64,000 nt of DNA. Source: Campylobacterota bacterium (GTDB taxonomy: Bacteria > Campylobacterota > Campylobacteria > Campylobacterales > Sulfurovaceae). Under the pieces are notes generated by a model. The model worked only from the letters and a program-made list of their open reading frames with translations. It had not been told where the DNA came from and ran no database searches. Made by a program: the position numbers and the translations under genes. The stretch is from positions 62,001-126,000 of the forward strand of contig QKDN01000048.1 of assembly GCA_003252535.1 (NCBI GenBank), read 5' to 3'. The number at the start of each line of letters is the position of its first letter. The first letter of the stretch is position 1. Positions 1-8,574 of this stretch are shown in pieces.

Positions 1-210
1 ATAGACGAGTCCGAGGAGGCTCACGAGCGCCGATATCCCCTCGATCCAGGCATCGAGGGTGTTGCCCGAGAGGATATCCTTGACCATCGATGCGGGGAAC
101 ATCGTCAGGTAGCCGATGAAGAAGCCGTAGATCAGGGTGTTGTCGATAGCGGCGAGTCGGTGCTCCTTCTCCTCTATCAGCGGCAGGTAGAATATCTTCT
201 TGAGCGGCAT
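1..210 (-). CDS. Membrane sensor protein, probably histidine kinase (N-terminal part only)
   Basis: Partial gene running off the left edge; the 70 visible residues start at an ATG one base after the TGA stop of the response regulator gene. The start reads MPLKKIFYLPLIEEKEHRLA, followed by two hydrophobic stretches (about residues 25-42 and 57-70) that look like membrane helices. Tight coupling behind a response regulator makes a membrane sensor kinase the natural reading, but no kinase motif lies inside the window, so the kinase call is inferred from context. Another membrane protein in the same operon remains possible. Confidence 0.6.
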   Translation of the reverse strand, partial: MPLKKIFYLPLIEEKEHRLAAIDNTLIYGFFIGYLTMFPASMVKDILSGNTLDAWIEGISALVSLLGLVY

Positions 211-211
211 A

Positions 212-919
212 TCAGTGGGTCTTGATCTTGTAGCCGAGCCCGCTGACGCTCTTGATGATGTTGTCCCCGATCCTGAGACGAATACGGTGGACGAGGGTGC
301 GGATGGTGATATCGCTTTTGGTCTCGTTCCAGATGTGCATACATATCTGCTCTTTGGAGACGGTGTGGTTGATATTGTTGCAGAGTATCTCCATGAGCTT
401 GAGCCCCTGGACGCTCAGCTCTACCTCGATGCCGTGGCGGTAGAGCTGCCGTTTGGACTTGTCGAAGACCAGCGAGCCGTCGGCCGAGCAGGTGACGAGG
501 TGGTGCGCCGAGGGGAGAGTGGTTTTGGGGAGGAGCTTGGTCTTCGCCAGGGCGATCCTGATCGAGGTGAGTATCTCCCCCTCTTTGTAGGGTTTCATCA
601 GGTAGCCGAAAATATTGGCCCTGAGCGCCTGCTCGACCATCTCCGGCTCGATATAGGCGGTGATGAAGATGATACAGATATCGGGGAGGTTCCTGGTGAT
701 CTGTACGGCCGCTTCGGTGCCGCTCATATTGTCGCTGAGCATCACATCCATGAGGATGAGGTCGGGGCGGTGCTCCATGGCAGCCCGCAGCGCGTCGTGC
801 CCGCCTGTGACGATACCGACGACGCGGTAGCCGTTGCGCTGCAATATATCGCGCAGGTAGTTTGCGGAGAACAGGTCGTCTTCGACGATGAGAATCGTAT
901 GTTTGTCAGTCTCTTCCAT
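212..919 (-). CDS. OmpR-type response regulator (receiver + winged helix)
   Basis: DNA-binding regulator of a two-component system. The receiver domain (about residues 1-115) has the acidic pair after ILIVED, the phospho-acceptor Asp in LILMDVML (residue 58) and the conserved Lys in LMKPY (residue 109). The C-terminal 100 residues form an OmpR/PhoB-type winged helix ending in the typical VSGLGYKI. The ATG at 919 is preferred over one nine codons upstream because a TATAAT box sits between the two. The gene directly downstream, one base away, encodes the presumed sensor. The transcript may be leaderless, because the -10 box ends only six bases before the ATG. Targets cannot be read from the sequence. 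Confidence 0.88.
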   Translation of the reverse strand: MEETDKHTILIVEDDLFSANYLRDILQRNGYRVVGIVTGGHDALRAAMEHRPDLILMDVMLSDNMSGTEAAVQITRNLPDICIIFITAYIEPEMVEQALRANIFGYLMKPYKEGEILTSIRIALAKTKLLPKTTLPSAHHLVTCSADGSLVFDKSKRQLYRHGIEVELSVQGLKLMEILCNNINHTVSKEQICMHIWNETKSDITIRTLVHRIRLRIGDNIIKSVSGLGYKIKTH

Positions 920-925
920 CGGGCA

Positions 926-931
926 ATTATA
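926..931 (-). promoter_or_regulatory. -10 box (TATAAT) of the response regulator gene
   Basis: A perfect TATAAT read on the minus strand ends six bases before the ATG at 919. No -35 consensus is evident, which is common for sigma-70 promoters in Campylobacterota. The expected transcription start falls at or next to the start codon. Confidence 0.5.
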
Positions 932-1030
932 GCACAGAAGCTGCAATCTTTTTGAAACATCTTTGAAACATTGCGGGAACGAATTTCCATTATGATTTTT
1001 GCGTGATACAGACCCATTAAGGAGCGAACA

Positions 1031-3847
1031 ATGATACAGGATATTCTCAAAGTAGTCGTCTCGGGCATCTTGGTTCTCGGGATGACAGGATGCGGCGGTG
1101 GGGGCGGCAGCAGCAGCGACACACCCGCGACGGTAACGGATGCGAACGATACTGGGGACACGAACGGCAGCACAGGTGATTTACAGACGACTGATACGCC
1201 TGATACGCAGGCCGCGCCGGGGACACCGGACACTACGGATAACACCGATACACCGCAGACCCCGGCTGTTCCGGGTACGACCGATACACCGGATACGAGC
1301 GATGCCAACGATACGACAAGTACGCCACAGACCCCTCAGACCCCGCCGGAGCCCTCTTTCGTCATGATACTGGAGAGCGTCCTCTACGGCAAGGAGCCGC
1401 TGAGCGTAGGGATGGAGAGCGATACGGCATTCCTCCTCAAGGATATCAATACCAATACCAAGGGTGCCGATATCAGTGAAAAGGTTGTGGCAGGAGGCAA
1501 AGTGTTCTTCTTCGCTGCTGATGCGGAGCATGGGCAGGAGCTGTGGGTGAGCGACGGTACGAGCGGCGGCACCCATATCGTGAAGGATATCTATCCCGGC
1601 AGCGGGTATTCGGAGCGGAGCGAGCTGACCGCAGTGGGGAGCACGGTCTACTTCCGCGCCGATGACGGGGTGAACGGGTATGAACTCTGGAAGAGCGACG
1701 GCACCGAGACCGGCACGGTGATGGTGAAGAACATCCACCCAACCGACGATGCCAACCCGCAGAACCTGGTCAATGTCGGCGGCACCCTGTTCTTCGGTGC
1801 ATCCGACGGGACGGATGGGCTGGAGCTCTGGAAGAGCGATGGTACCGAGACCGGCACGGTACTGGTCAAGGATATCAACCCTGCCGGGGACAGCTACCCG
1901 CAGCAGATGACCGATGCGGGCGGGGTGCTGGTATTCGCCGCCGATGACGGCGTGAACGGCAACGAGATCTGGAAGAGCGACGGCACGGAAGGGGGTACGG
2001 TGAAGATCAAGGATATCAATGCCGGAAGCTCCGGCAGCAATCCGTATGAGCTCTACTATACCGGTACGTTCCTCTATTTCAGGGCGACGGACAGTGCAGG
2101 CGGCACCGAACTCTGGAAGAGCGACGGTACCGAAGGCGGCACGGTGATGGTCAAGGATATCCGCGCCGGGGCGAACTCCAGCTACCCCAGCGGTTTTGTC
2201 CTCAACAACGGGGAGCTTTTCTTCATCGCCAATGACGGCACGAGCGGCAACGAGCTCTGGAAGAGCGACGGCACCGAGACCGGCACGGTGATGGTCAAGG
2301 ATATCCGCGCGGGAGGCCCGAGCAGCTACCCTGCCGAGCTTGTGAGCATGGGAGGGACGGTCTACTTCAGGGCCAATACCTACAACAATGCCGAGCTGTG
2401 GAAGAGCGACGGCACCGAGATCGGTACGGTGATGGTCAAGGATATCTTCGTCGGCGACAGCGGGAATCCCACCGGGCTCTTCGTAGCGGGGAACACCCTC
2501 TACTTCCATGCGGTCGATGATACGGCGAACGGGTATGAGCTGTGGAAGAGCGACGGCACCGAAACGGGTACCGTGATGGTCAGGGATATCGCTGCGGGCA
2601 GCGGCAACAGCAGCCCCTCGGAGTTCGTCTCGCTCGGCGGCAGCATCCTCTTCTCAGCCGAGACTACCTCATATGGCAGGGAGCTCTGGAGCACCGACGG
2701 CTCGCAGTCGGGTACGGTTCAGGTGAAGGATGTCAATACACGGACGGAGGACAGTGTCGAGGAGGTGGCAGATGCCTTCGAATTCGGCGGAAAAAGCTAC
2801 TTCTCGGCGCAGAGCTCCGATCTCGGGTATGCCCTTTGGGTGAGTGACGGCACAACGGCAGGATCGGCGAAGCTGATGACATTCGATGCGAGGGTCAGGG
2901 ACTTCGTCAGTGTCGGGGATAAGTTCTATTTTGTCAAGTATCCCAACCATGTTACGGGGAGCGGCAAGGAAGAGCTCTGGCAGAGCGACGGTACGGCGGC
3001 AGGGACGCAGAAGGTCGATATCGCTGACCTGAACTATATCTACTCGAAGCCTGTCGTGAGGGGAGCGAGCCTCTACTTCATCTGCTACGACGACGGTATC
3101 TCTGACTATGCGGTGTGGAAGAGTGACGGTACACCGGGCGGCACCCTGAGGATCAGCACCGATACCGACCTCAACGAGATCGGTGTGGTTGCCGATACGG
3201 TCTACTTCAGTACCGATTCGGGCGGCTTGTGGAAGATCGACAGCAGCGACCATGTCGCCTCGGTCGCTCTCTTCTCCTATGCACCGTATGCTTTCCACGC
3301 CCTCGGCGAGAAGCTCCTCTTTATCGCGGATGACGGACAGTACGGGGAAGAGCCGTGGGTGAGCGACGGCACAGGGGCAGGGACGACGCTCGTAGCCGAC
3401 ATCTACCCCGGCCCTGACGGATCGAGCATGGAGAGTGACCGTATCATGGTCAGTGGCAGCAAAGTATACTTCATGGCCGATGACGGCACCAACGGCAGCG
3501 AGCTATGGGTGAGCGACGGTACGAATGCCGCGACCCACATGGTCAAGGATATCCGGGTCGGACAGTACAGCAGCGAACCGAGACCGTTGGCGACGATCGG
3601 AGATACGCTCTACTTCAGTGCGGACGACGACACACACGGCATGGAACTCTGGAAGAGCGACGGTACGGCAGAAGGGACGGTGATGGTCAGCGATATCAAC
3701 CCCAACGGCGACGGTACCGGCGACTATCAATATGGCAGTGTCCATGACGGCAGGTTCTACTTCATCGGCAACGACGGCACGTATGGCAACCAGCTGTGGG
3801 TAAGCGACGGTACCGGGGCAGGTACCCGCAGCGTCACGGAGATGTAG
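1031..3847 (+). CDS. Large lipoprotein with ELWxxDGT repeats
   Basis: Predicted surface or periplasmic lipoprotein of 938 residues. A signal peptide ends in the lipobox MTGC (Cys21) and runs into a glycine tract. Residues about 30-110 are a Thr/Pro/Asp-rich linker of short imperfect repeats. The rest consists of about sixteen copies of a 45-50 residue unit built round ELWKSDGT-x-GTVMVKDI, known as the ELWxxDGT repeat and probably a beta-propeller-like fold. An AAGGAG ribosome site lies six bases before the ATG. The repeats are most alike in the first half and diverge towards the C-terminus. Function is unknown; similar proteins are usually secreted or surface attached. It converges on a periplasmic protein/metalloprotease pair, with two hairpins between them. 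Confidence 0.85.
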   Translation: MIQDILKVVVSGILVLGMTGCGGGGGSSSDTPATVTDANDTGDTNGSTGDLQTTDTPDTQAAPGTPDTTDNTDTPQTPAVPGTTDTPDTSDANDTTSTPQTPQTPPEPSFVMILESVLYGKEPLSVGMESDTAFLLKDINTNTKGADISEKVVAGGKVFFFAADAEHGQELWVSDGTSGGTHIVKDIYPGSGYSERSELTAVGSTVYFRADDGVNGYELWKSDGTETGTVMVKNIHPTDDANPQNLVNVGGTLFFGASDGTDGLELWKSDGTETGTVLVKDINPAGDSYPQQMTDAGGVLVFAADDGVNGNEIWKSDGTEGGTVKIKDINAGSSGSNPYELYYTGTFLYFRATDSAGGTELWKSDGTEGGTVMVKDIRAGANSSYPSGFVLNNGELFFIANDGTSGNELWKSDGTETGTVMVKDIRAGGPSSYPAELVSMGGTVYFRANTYNNAELWKSDGTEIGTVMVKDIFVGDSGNPTGLFVAGNTLYFHAVDDTANGYELWKSDGTETGTVMVRDIAAGSGNSSPSEFVSLGGSILFSAETTSYGRELWSTDGSQSGTVQVKDVNTRTEDSVEEVADAFEFGGKSYFSAQSSDLGYALWVSDGTTAGSAKLMTFDARVRDFVSVGDKFYFVKYPNHVTGSGKEELWQSDGTAAGTQKVDIADLNYIYSKPVVRGASLYFICYDDGISDYAVWKSDGTPGGTLRISTDTDLNEIGVVADTVYFSTDSGGLWKIDSSDHVASVALFSYAPYAFHALGEKLLFIADDGQYGEEPWVSDGTGAGTTLVADIYPGPDGSSMESDRIMVSGSKVYFMADDGTNGSELWVSDGTNAATHMVKDIRVGQYSSEPRPLATIGDTLYFSADDDTHGMELWKSDGTAEGTVMVSDINPNGDGTGDYQYGSVHDGRFYFIGNDGTYGNQLWVSDGTGAGTRSVTEM

Positions 3848-3854
3848 CGAAGAT

Positions 3855-3877
3855 GGGTAAAGGTCGACCCTTTACCC
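3855..3877. terminator. Perfect hairpin after the ELWxxDGT gene
   Basis: A 9-bp perfect stem, GGGTAAAGG paired with CCTTTACCC, around a five-base loop, starting seven bases after the stop codon. No U-tract follows, so intrinsic termination is uncertain, but its place between convergent genes suggests it. Confidence 0.45.
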
Positions 3878-3904
3878 TATACGATGGAACACGATGGGGA
3901 ACGG

Positions 3905-3929
3905 CGGATACGGTGATTTTCCGTATCCG
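3905..3929. terminator. Second perfect hairpin between convergent genes
   Basis: A 9-bp perfect stem, CGGATACGG paired with CCGTATCCG, around a seven-base loop. It lies ten bases beyond the end of the minus-strand gene that stops at 3939, so it probably serves that operon. Confidence 0.45.
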
Positions 3930-3938
3930 GGACAGGAA

Positions 3939-4436
3939 CTATCGGACTATCGTCTCGACTGCCTGCTGGATAGAGAGTCTGCCTTCACTGCTTTCGGTGG
4001 TTTTACCCCTTTTGAGTTTGGGGGTTGCTTTGCCTATGTAGACCGGGATCGCAAAGGCTCTTGTCCCCATCTTCCCCAGTGAGGCAACGATCTTGATATA
4101 GTAAAGACCGTCGGCGGACGATCGGACCTTGAGGCGGTAGGGGACAACACTCTTGCCGTCCTCTATCCTGGCCGTGCTTCTGCCGACGATACCATCGACC
4201 ACATCGAGTCCGCTGTCAACGGTGATGGTCAGCTCGGCCAGCGCCGATTTTTGCGAGCTTTGAAAGCCAAACTCGACCTCGACGGTCTCGTCGGCAGCGA
4301 CATGGGGCGCGTTGTAGACGATCTGCAGCGGCGCGCCGGGCTTGGTGCAGGTATGCTGGGTTTTTTGTACCGCGGGTTTGTCCGCGTACGACAGTGTCGC
4401 CAGTGCCATCAGTGACAGTAACAGTGTTTTTTTCAT
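3939..4436 (-). CDS. Periplasmic protein of unknown function
   Basis: A 165-residue protein with a clear signal peptide (MKKTLLLSLMALATLSYA, cleaved near residue 18). The mature part alternates hydrophobic and polar residues (VEVEFGFQSS, ELTITVDSG, LYYIKIVASLG), suggesting a beta-sandwich. One Cys follows the cleavage site, in HTCTKPG. The ATG at 4436 is chosen because GGAGAG sits just upstream and the signal peptide begins there. It lies 11 bases after the metalloprotease gene, so the two are almost certainly co-transcribed and the protein may be a secreted partner of that enzyme. I recognise no family. Confidence 0.7.
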   Translation of the reverse strand: MKKTLLLSLMALATLSYADKPAVQKTQHTCTKPGAPLQIVYNAPHVAADETVEVEFGFQSSQKSALAELTITVDSGLDVVDGIVGRSTARIEDGKSVVPYRLKVRSSADGLYYIKIVASLGKMGTRAFAIPVYIGKATPKLKRGKTTESSEGRLSIQQAVETIVR

Positions 4437-4447
4437 CTTCTCTCCTT

Positions 4448-6025
4448 TTAGATAACGCTCAGTGTGATATCGAAACATGCATCGACACCATTGTATTCGG
4501 AGATATCGAGCAGATATTCACCGCTTCCGATAGAGAACTGTGCCACCTCGGTATCGATATTCGAGCTTTCGAACCCGGTCTGCAGGACCGTTGGCGCCGA
4601 AGTGTAGAGATAGATATCGGGGTCGCTGGCAGGTCCGCTCGTTTTGGTGGCGACCGCTTTGTAGGTGCCGCTTCCGGGTGAGGTGAACCGGATATATTTG
4701 TGGTTGCCCAGTTTGTTGTAGGTGCCGTAGGTCGTGGTGACGCAGACATTGATACTCTCTCCCACATTCATCGAAAAGTACGGTTCTTCCGCTGAGAGAT
4801 TCGAGCGTCCAGTCCCGTAGATATCGTTGATAGGTGCGATATTCTCCGAAGAGAGGAGTTCGTCTATCTCTGTGGCGTATGCGGGATAGAGGTCCTTGAG
4901 ATAGGTGATGTATGGAAAGATGCTCACGAACGCCCCGGTGCTCTTCAGCGGCCCGGTGAAGACGGAATGGACTGCGTCAAAGCCCAGCGAGAGCTTGTCG
5001 AATGTCTCGCTGCTGCCGCTGTCGTAGATATCGTAGAATAGTCTCCCGACCGATCCTTCGGAGTACCACCCCGGGTGGTACGGTGTTTCATCTTCGAGCG
5101 AGAAGAAGAATCCGTTCGACTGTTGGTAGCCCATCGTATCGAAGTAGAGCGGATTCTCATGTACCATCGCAGAGAAGGCATTGCAGAACCCTTCGGAGAA
5201 CGCTACCCTGATATCGAGCAGGTCGCCGCTGTTATGGAGGCCGCCGATACTGTTGCTCTGTCCGAGCTTGTCTTCGTAGTAGTGGCCCCATTCGTGGGCG
5301 ATGACATAGCTGTCGTACTCATCGGTGTCCGAGTCGGCGTCACCGAGGACATAGATACTGTCCTGGCCGTTGTAGTGGGTGGTGACGATCTGCCCCTGCT
5401 CGAGATCGCCGCTGGCGGAGACATTGTTGACCGACCAGTTGACGGTAAGATCGGGAAAGACTGTCTGGGGATTGGCTCCGAGGACCTTGTCCATGGACTC
5501 ACGGACGGTATCGAGGATCGCAAAGGGGGCTGCGATACGGCTGCTGCTGTAGCTGCTGCCGTCCCATCCGGAAGGCGCATGAAGATCGCGCACGGAGTCT
5601 GACGCCCCGGTGCTTACGAGAGAACCCGTTATGGCATAGAGCGCACCTGAATCGGTATTGTCGACGACCCGTACAAGCCATGACGGCGTCCCCTGCTTTT
5701 GGGCAGACATGGCGAGTGCGCGGATCGTGACAGGGGTGTTCGTCGGAACTGCCATGGAGTATTTCCCGTTCTCGTCGGTCGTAGCGGTAGCGATGGTGGA
5801 GCCGCCGGAGTCGACAGCCTGAACGGTGATATTGCGTGCATTTTTGACTATGATATTGCTGTAGTCAAGCCCGATCCGGTCGCTTTGTGGCATGATCCGG
5901 TCATAGGTGATCGTACCGGAGATCGTCACTTCTGCACTGGTGTCCGCAGATCCGCCTCCACCGCCGCATCCGTTCAGGAGTGCTATCAGCAGTGTCGAGG
6001 TACCTGCCAGCGTTTTGTAGTTCAT
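4448..6025 (-). CDS. Lipoprotein with HExxH metalloprotease-like domain
   Basis: A 525-residue lipoprotein: signal peptide ending in LLNGC (lipidated Cys20), then a glycine tract. Residues about 35-105 resemble a carboxypeptidase regulatory-like beta domain (SGTITYD ... TTDENGKYSM). The central part carries VIAHEWGHYYED (HEWGH at 244-248), a zinc-protease motif. A Glu about 30 residues later, in AFSEGFCNAFS, could be the third ligand. A later segment (about 440-525) looks like a pre-peptidase C-terminal beta domain (GTYKAVATKT, DPDIYLYT). The start at 6025 has an AAAGGG site upstream. Probable exported protease or metal-dependent hydrolase of unknown substrate, paired with the periplasmic protein 11 bases downstream. 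Confidence 0.75.
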   Translation of the reverse strand: MNYKTLAGTSTLLIALLNGCGGGGGSADTSAEVTISGTITYDRIMPQSDRIGLDYSNIIVKNARNITVQAVDSGGSTIATATTDENGKYSMAVPTNTPVTIRALAMSAQKQGTPSWLVRVVDNTDSGALYAITGSLVSTGASDSVRDLHAPSGWDGSSYSSSRIAAPFAILDTVRESMDKVLGANPQTVFPDLTVNWSVNNVSASGDLEQGQIVTTHYNGQDSIYVLGDADSDTDEYDSYVIAHEWGHYYEDKLGQSNSIGGLHNSGDLLDIRVAFSEGFCNAFSAMVHENPLYFDTMGYQQSNGFFFSLEDETPYHPGWYSEGSVGRLFYDIYDSGSSETFDKLSLGFDAVHSVFTGPLKSTGAFVSIFPYITYLKDLYPAYATEIDELLSSENIAPINDIYGTGRSNLSAEEPYFSMNVGESINVCVTTTYGTYNKLGNHKYIRFTSPGSGTYKAVATKTSGPASDPDIYLYTSAPTVLQTGFESSNIDTEVAQFSIGSGEYLLDISEYNGVDACFDITLSVI

Positions 6026-6240
6026 TGTAACCCTTTGTGTATTTTTGCGTCCTTTGATGATAGCATAATTATCATGCAGGCCATTGAATAATGATATATT
6101 TTTATGAAATATATTAAAAATCATGGTGAACGCAACAATATATCCATGGTCTGTGACTGTATTTGTATCGTAAAGAGGGGAACAGGGGGGTGAAGTATGG
6201 CTGCATACATCACCCCTTACGGGGAGAAAGCGGCTAGAGA

Positions 6241-6459
6241 TCAGTAGTCGTCGTCCGTATCATCGAAGTCGTCATACTCATCATCCTCGTCCATATCATC
6301 ATACTCGTCGAGATCGTTGAAATCTTCGTAGTAGTCGTCATCATCGTCAAATTCCGCATCTTCATCATCGAGATACTCCTCTTCATATTCGTAATCGTCA
6401 TCAAAATCACTGAAGTGAAGCGGTGCTGTCGTCATGTAATCAGGGGTTGCGGTACTCAT
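6241..6459 (-). CDS. Small, extremely acidic protein
   Basis: A 72-residue protein whose last 55 residues are nearly all Asp, Glu and Tyr (for example DDEDAEFDDDDDYYEDFNDL). The ATG at 6459 is chosen because a GAGGA ribosome site lies upstream. No signal peptide or membrane segment is visible. The C-terminal tract is low-complexity and probably disordered; it could bind Ca2+ or other cations, or a basic partner protein. The reading frame is kept open through a GAT/GAC-rich region and a ribosome site is present, so I think it is expressed. No family recognised. Confidence 0.6.
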   Translation of the reverse strand: MSTATPDYMTTAPLHFSDFDDDYEYEEEYLDDEDAEFDDDDDYYEDFNDLDEYDDMDEDDEYDDFDDTDDDY

Positions 6460-6826
6460 CGTAAAGTATCCTCTTTGTATAGAATTATACGAGCCGGTCT
6501 TTCGATGCTCATATACAGGTATTATAACGCATAAATAGCCTAAAGAAAGTTCAAAAAATGTCAAAATTTCTCAATTTTTCCACATTTTGAGAGGCCACTG
6601 GAAAAAAATCTGCGGCCGCTGAAACCGTAGCAGGGCAGAAGTCGGACATTTGAACCGTTGTAAATCCTCCTTCTCCCCATCCATAGATTAGAATAATCTT
6701 ACTATGCTATAATCGCAGGGATTTAAACAGACTTTCTGCAAAACCATAGACTCAGCGGCAAAATCATCCCTTCGGTCTGTGCACTTCGTTAATAGTTTTG
6801 CAAAAAGTCAAATGAAAGGCTGCATA
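6460..6826. other. Intergenic region with divergent promoters
   Basis: About 365 bases without a gene, upstream of both the acidic-protein gene and the chaperone gene. It is A/T-rich near 6530-6600 and contains the TATAAT at 6708. Nothing else is recognised. Confidence 0.5.
6708..6713 (+). promoter_or_regulatory. -10 box upstream of the TorD-like gene
   Basis: TGCTATAAT forms an extended -10 element about 110 bases before the start codon. It is the best promoter candidate for the four-gene chaperone/ferredoxin operon. Confidence 0.5.
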
Positions 6827-7471
6827 ATGGAAGAAATGAAACAAGAGATCGACAACCGTATAGCGCTCTATGCGCTGATATCACGGCTCATGCTCATCGA
6901 GGTGGACGAGGCGTTCCTCTCGAATCTCGAGAGCGACGGAGCGATGCTCGATCTGTTCCCGAACTACAAAGAGTGGACCAAACGCAAAGAGCTCGGGGTC
7001 AAAGAACTGATCGAGAGCCACTACAATGTCGATTTTGCCAACCTCTTTTTGATGCACCTCGTTCCCTATGAGAGCTTCTATACCAGGGATGACCAGATGA
7101 TCGAAAGCGGCGGGGACAACCCTGTGCTTAATCTCTACAATGCACTGGATTTCCGTGTGGAGCTCGAGAAGGCGCGCGTGGTGAGCCCGGACCATATCGG
7201 TATCGAGCTGGAGTTCATGTATATGCTCTGCACTGCGACAAAAAAGGCCCTTGAAGCTGACGATACCGAAGGTGTCTGCGAACTTCTCAAAGTACAGCAG
7301 GGTTTCCTCAGAGAGCATCTGCTCGAGTGGGCGCCGATGTTCCTCATCAATGCCCAGAGAGAGTCACGCACGCCGCTCTACCACGACGGTGCGGAGCTGA
7401 CACTCGAGTTCCTCCTCAGCGACTATGAGTATATCAACGGGATGACCGCACAGGTGTGTGGAGCGCTATGA
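6827..7471 (+). CDS. TorD-family molecular chaperone
   Basis: A 214-residue, nearly all-helical protein of the TorD/DmsD type. These cytoplasmic chaperones hold molybdenum or tungsten oxidoreductases until cofactor insertion and Tat export. The segment LVPYESFYTRDDQM matches the family's typical P-Y-E-S-x-Y/F stretch, and the spacing (LEFMYMLC about 50 residues later) also fits. The start at 6827 is chosen over an in-frame codon 48 bases upstream because AAAGG lies seven bases before it. Its TGA overlaps the ATG of the polyferredoxin gene (ATGA). In Campylobacterota such pairs usually sit by formate dehydrogenase genes; none is present here, so the client is unknown. Confidence 0.8.
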   Translation: MEEMKQEIDNRIALYALISRLMLIEVDEAFLSNLESDGAMLDLFPNYKEWTKRKELGVKELIESHYNVDFANLFLMHLVPYESFYTRDDQMIESGGDNPVLNLYNALDFRVELEKARVVSPDHIGIELEFMYMLCTATKKALEADDTEGVCELLKVQQGFLREHLLEWAPMFLINAQRESRTPLYHDGAELTLEFLLSDYEYINGMTAQVCGAL

Positions 7472-8574
7472 GCCTGGTATTTGATCCCGCGCTGTGCGTG
7501 AGGGCAAGCAGCAAATCCTCGGAGTGCAGCAGATGTGTCGATATCTGCCCTGTCGATACGATCACTATCTCCGAGAACCTCCCTTCCTTCGTCCCGGCCG
7601 ACTGTGTCGGGTGCGGCGGGTGCGTGGGGGTATGTCCCACCGAGGCGTTCTCGCTGAGCGATTTTTCGACGATGGAGTTCTTCTTCGGCCTGCTCAAAGA
7701 GCCGGAGCCCTTCGTCTCGTGCAAGAGCAATCTCCCCTGTATCGCGACGCTCAGCGTCGAGCACCTGATCTCCCTGGCTCTCGCGAGTGCTGAGAGCGTG
7801 ACGCTCGACCTCGCCCACTGCGGCAGCTGCGGGTACGGCGAGTCGCTGGCATCGGCGATAGAGCGCAATATCGAGGAGACGAACTTCATCCTCTCGAGCT
7901 TCAGTGACAAAGAGCTGCTAGTGAGCCGTGAAGCGGCGATATCGGAGGCTGAGAGCAGCGCCGCAGAGGAGGAGGGGCTGTCACGCCGTTCGCTCTTCAC
8001 CATCAAAGGGGCGATGAAGCAGAAACGCACCTTCGAGGAGGCGGTGGCTGCCGATGAGCGATTCGTTTCGGTGATCGACGATGCCGCGATATCCAGGATC
8101 AGGGCAAAGCATATCCCTGCCAGGCGCAAGATACTCTACACCACCCTCAAGCGCACACCCAAGCCCGAACGCTACGAGGTGATCCCCGAGGGTGAGATCA
8201 GCTTCGCCTCGCAGAAATATATCGATGAGAGCTGCACCAACTGCCAGATTTGCTACCGTATCTGCCCCAGCGGCGCGCTCAGCAGCGATGCCAAATCCTC
8301 GTTCATCGGATTCGATGCGATGCTCTGTCTCAAGTGCCGCCTCTGCCACGATGTCTGCGAGCCGGGTGCGATCCGGATGCAGGAGGGGTTCGAGATCAAG
8401 GAGTTCTTCGAACCGTCCCAGCGCACCCTCGTGAAGTTCGATATCAAGCGGTGCAACGAGTGCGGCGGCTACTTCACCTACCGCGGCGGCGAGATGATCT
8501 GTCCGCGCTGTTCGGTCGAAGAGGAGGAGTCGTTCACCCTCCACATGAATGCCAGAGAAGGGAAGCTGATATGA
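7468..8574 (+). CDS. Polyferredoxin (4Fe-4S protein)
   Basis: A 368-residue cytoplasmic iron-sulfur protein. Four cluster motifs are visible: CSRCVDICP and CVGCGGCVGVCP near the N-terminus, and CTNCQICYRICP and CLKCRLCHDVC in the C-terminal half. A Zn-ribbon-like CNEC ... CPRC follows near the end. The middle segment (CKSNLPCIATLS ... HCGSC) resembles the Cys pattern of MvhD/FlpD-like electron-transfer subunits. Start and stop overlap the neighbouring genes as ATGA on both sides, so it is translationally coupled to the TorD-like chaperone and to the small protein after it. Probably an electron carrier or assembly factor for a molybdenum/tungsten enzyme; the enzyme itself is absent. Confidence 0.82.
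   Translation: MSLVFDPALCVRASSKSSECSRCVDICPVDTITISENLPSFVPADCVGCGGCVGVCPTEAFSLSDFSTMEFFFGLLKEPEPFVSCKSNLPCIATLSVEHLISLALASAESVTLDLAHCGSCGYGESLASAIERNIEETNFILSSFSDKELLVSREAAISEAESSAAEEEGLSRRSLFTIKGAMKQKRTFEEAVAADERFVSVIDDAAISRIRAKHIPARRKILYTTLKRTPKPERYEVIPEGEISFASQKYIDESCTNCQICYRICPSGALSSDAKSSFIGFDAMLCLKCRLCHDVCEPGAIRMQEGFEIKEFFEPSQRTLVKFDIKRCNECGGYFTYRGGEMICPRCSVEEEESFTLHMNAREGKLI

Noticed and set aside
1181-2509. Long minus-strand frame (442 residues) opposite the ELWxxDGT gene
   Set aside because: It mirrors the DNA repeats of the real gene, has no ribosome site and no recognisable domain.
1400-3840. Regularly spaced DNA repeats that could suggest a CRISPR-like array
   Set aside because: Spacing is in codon multiples within an open reading frame; repeats encode ELWxxDGT units.
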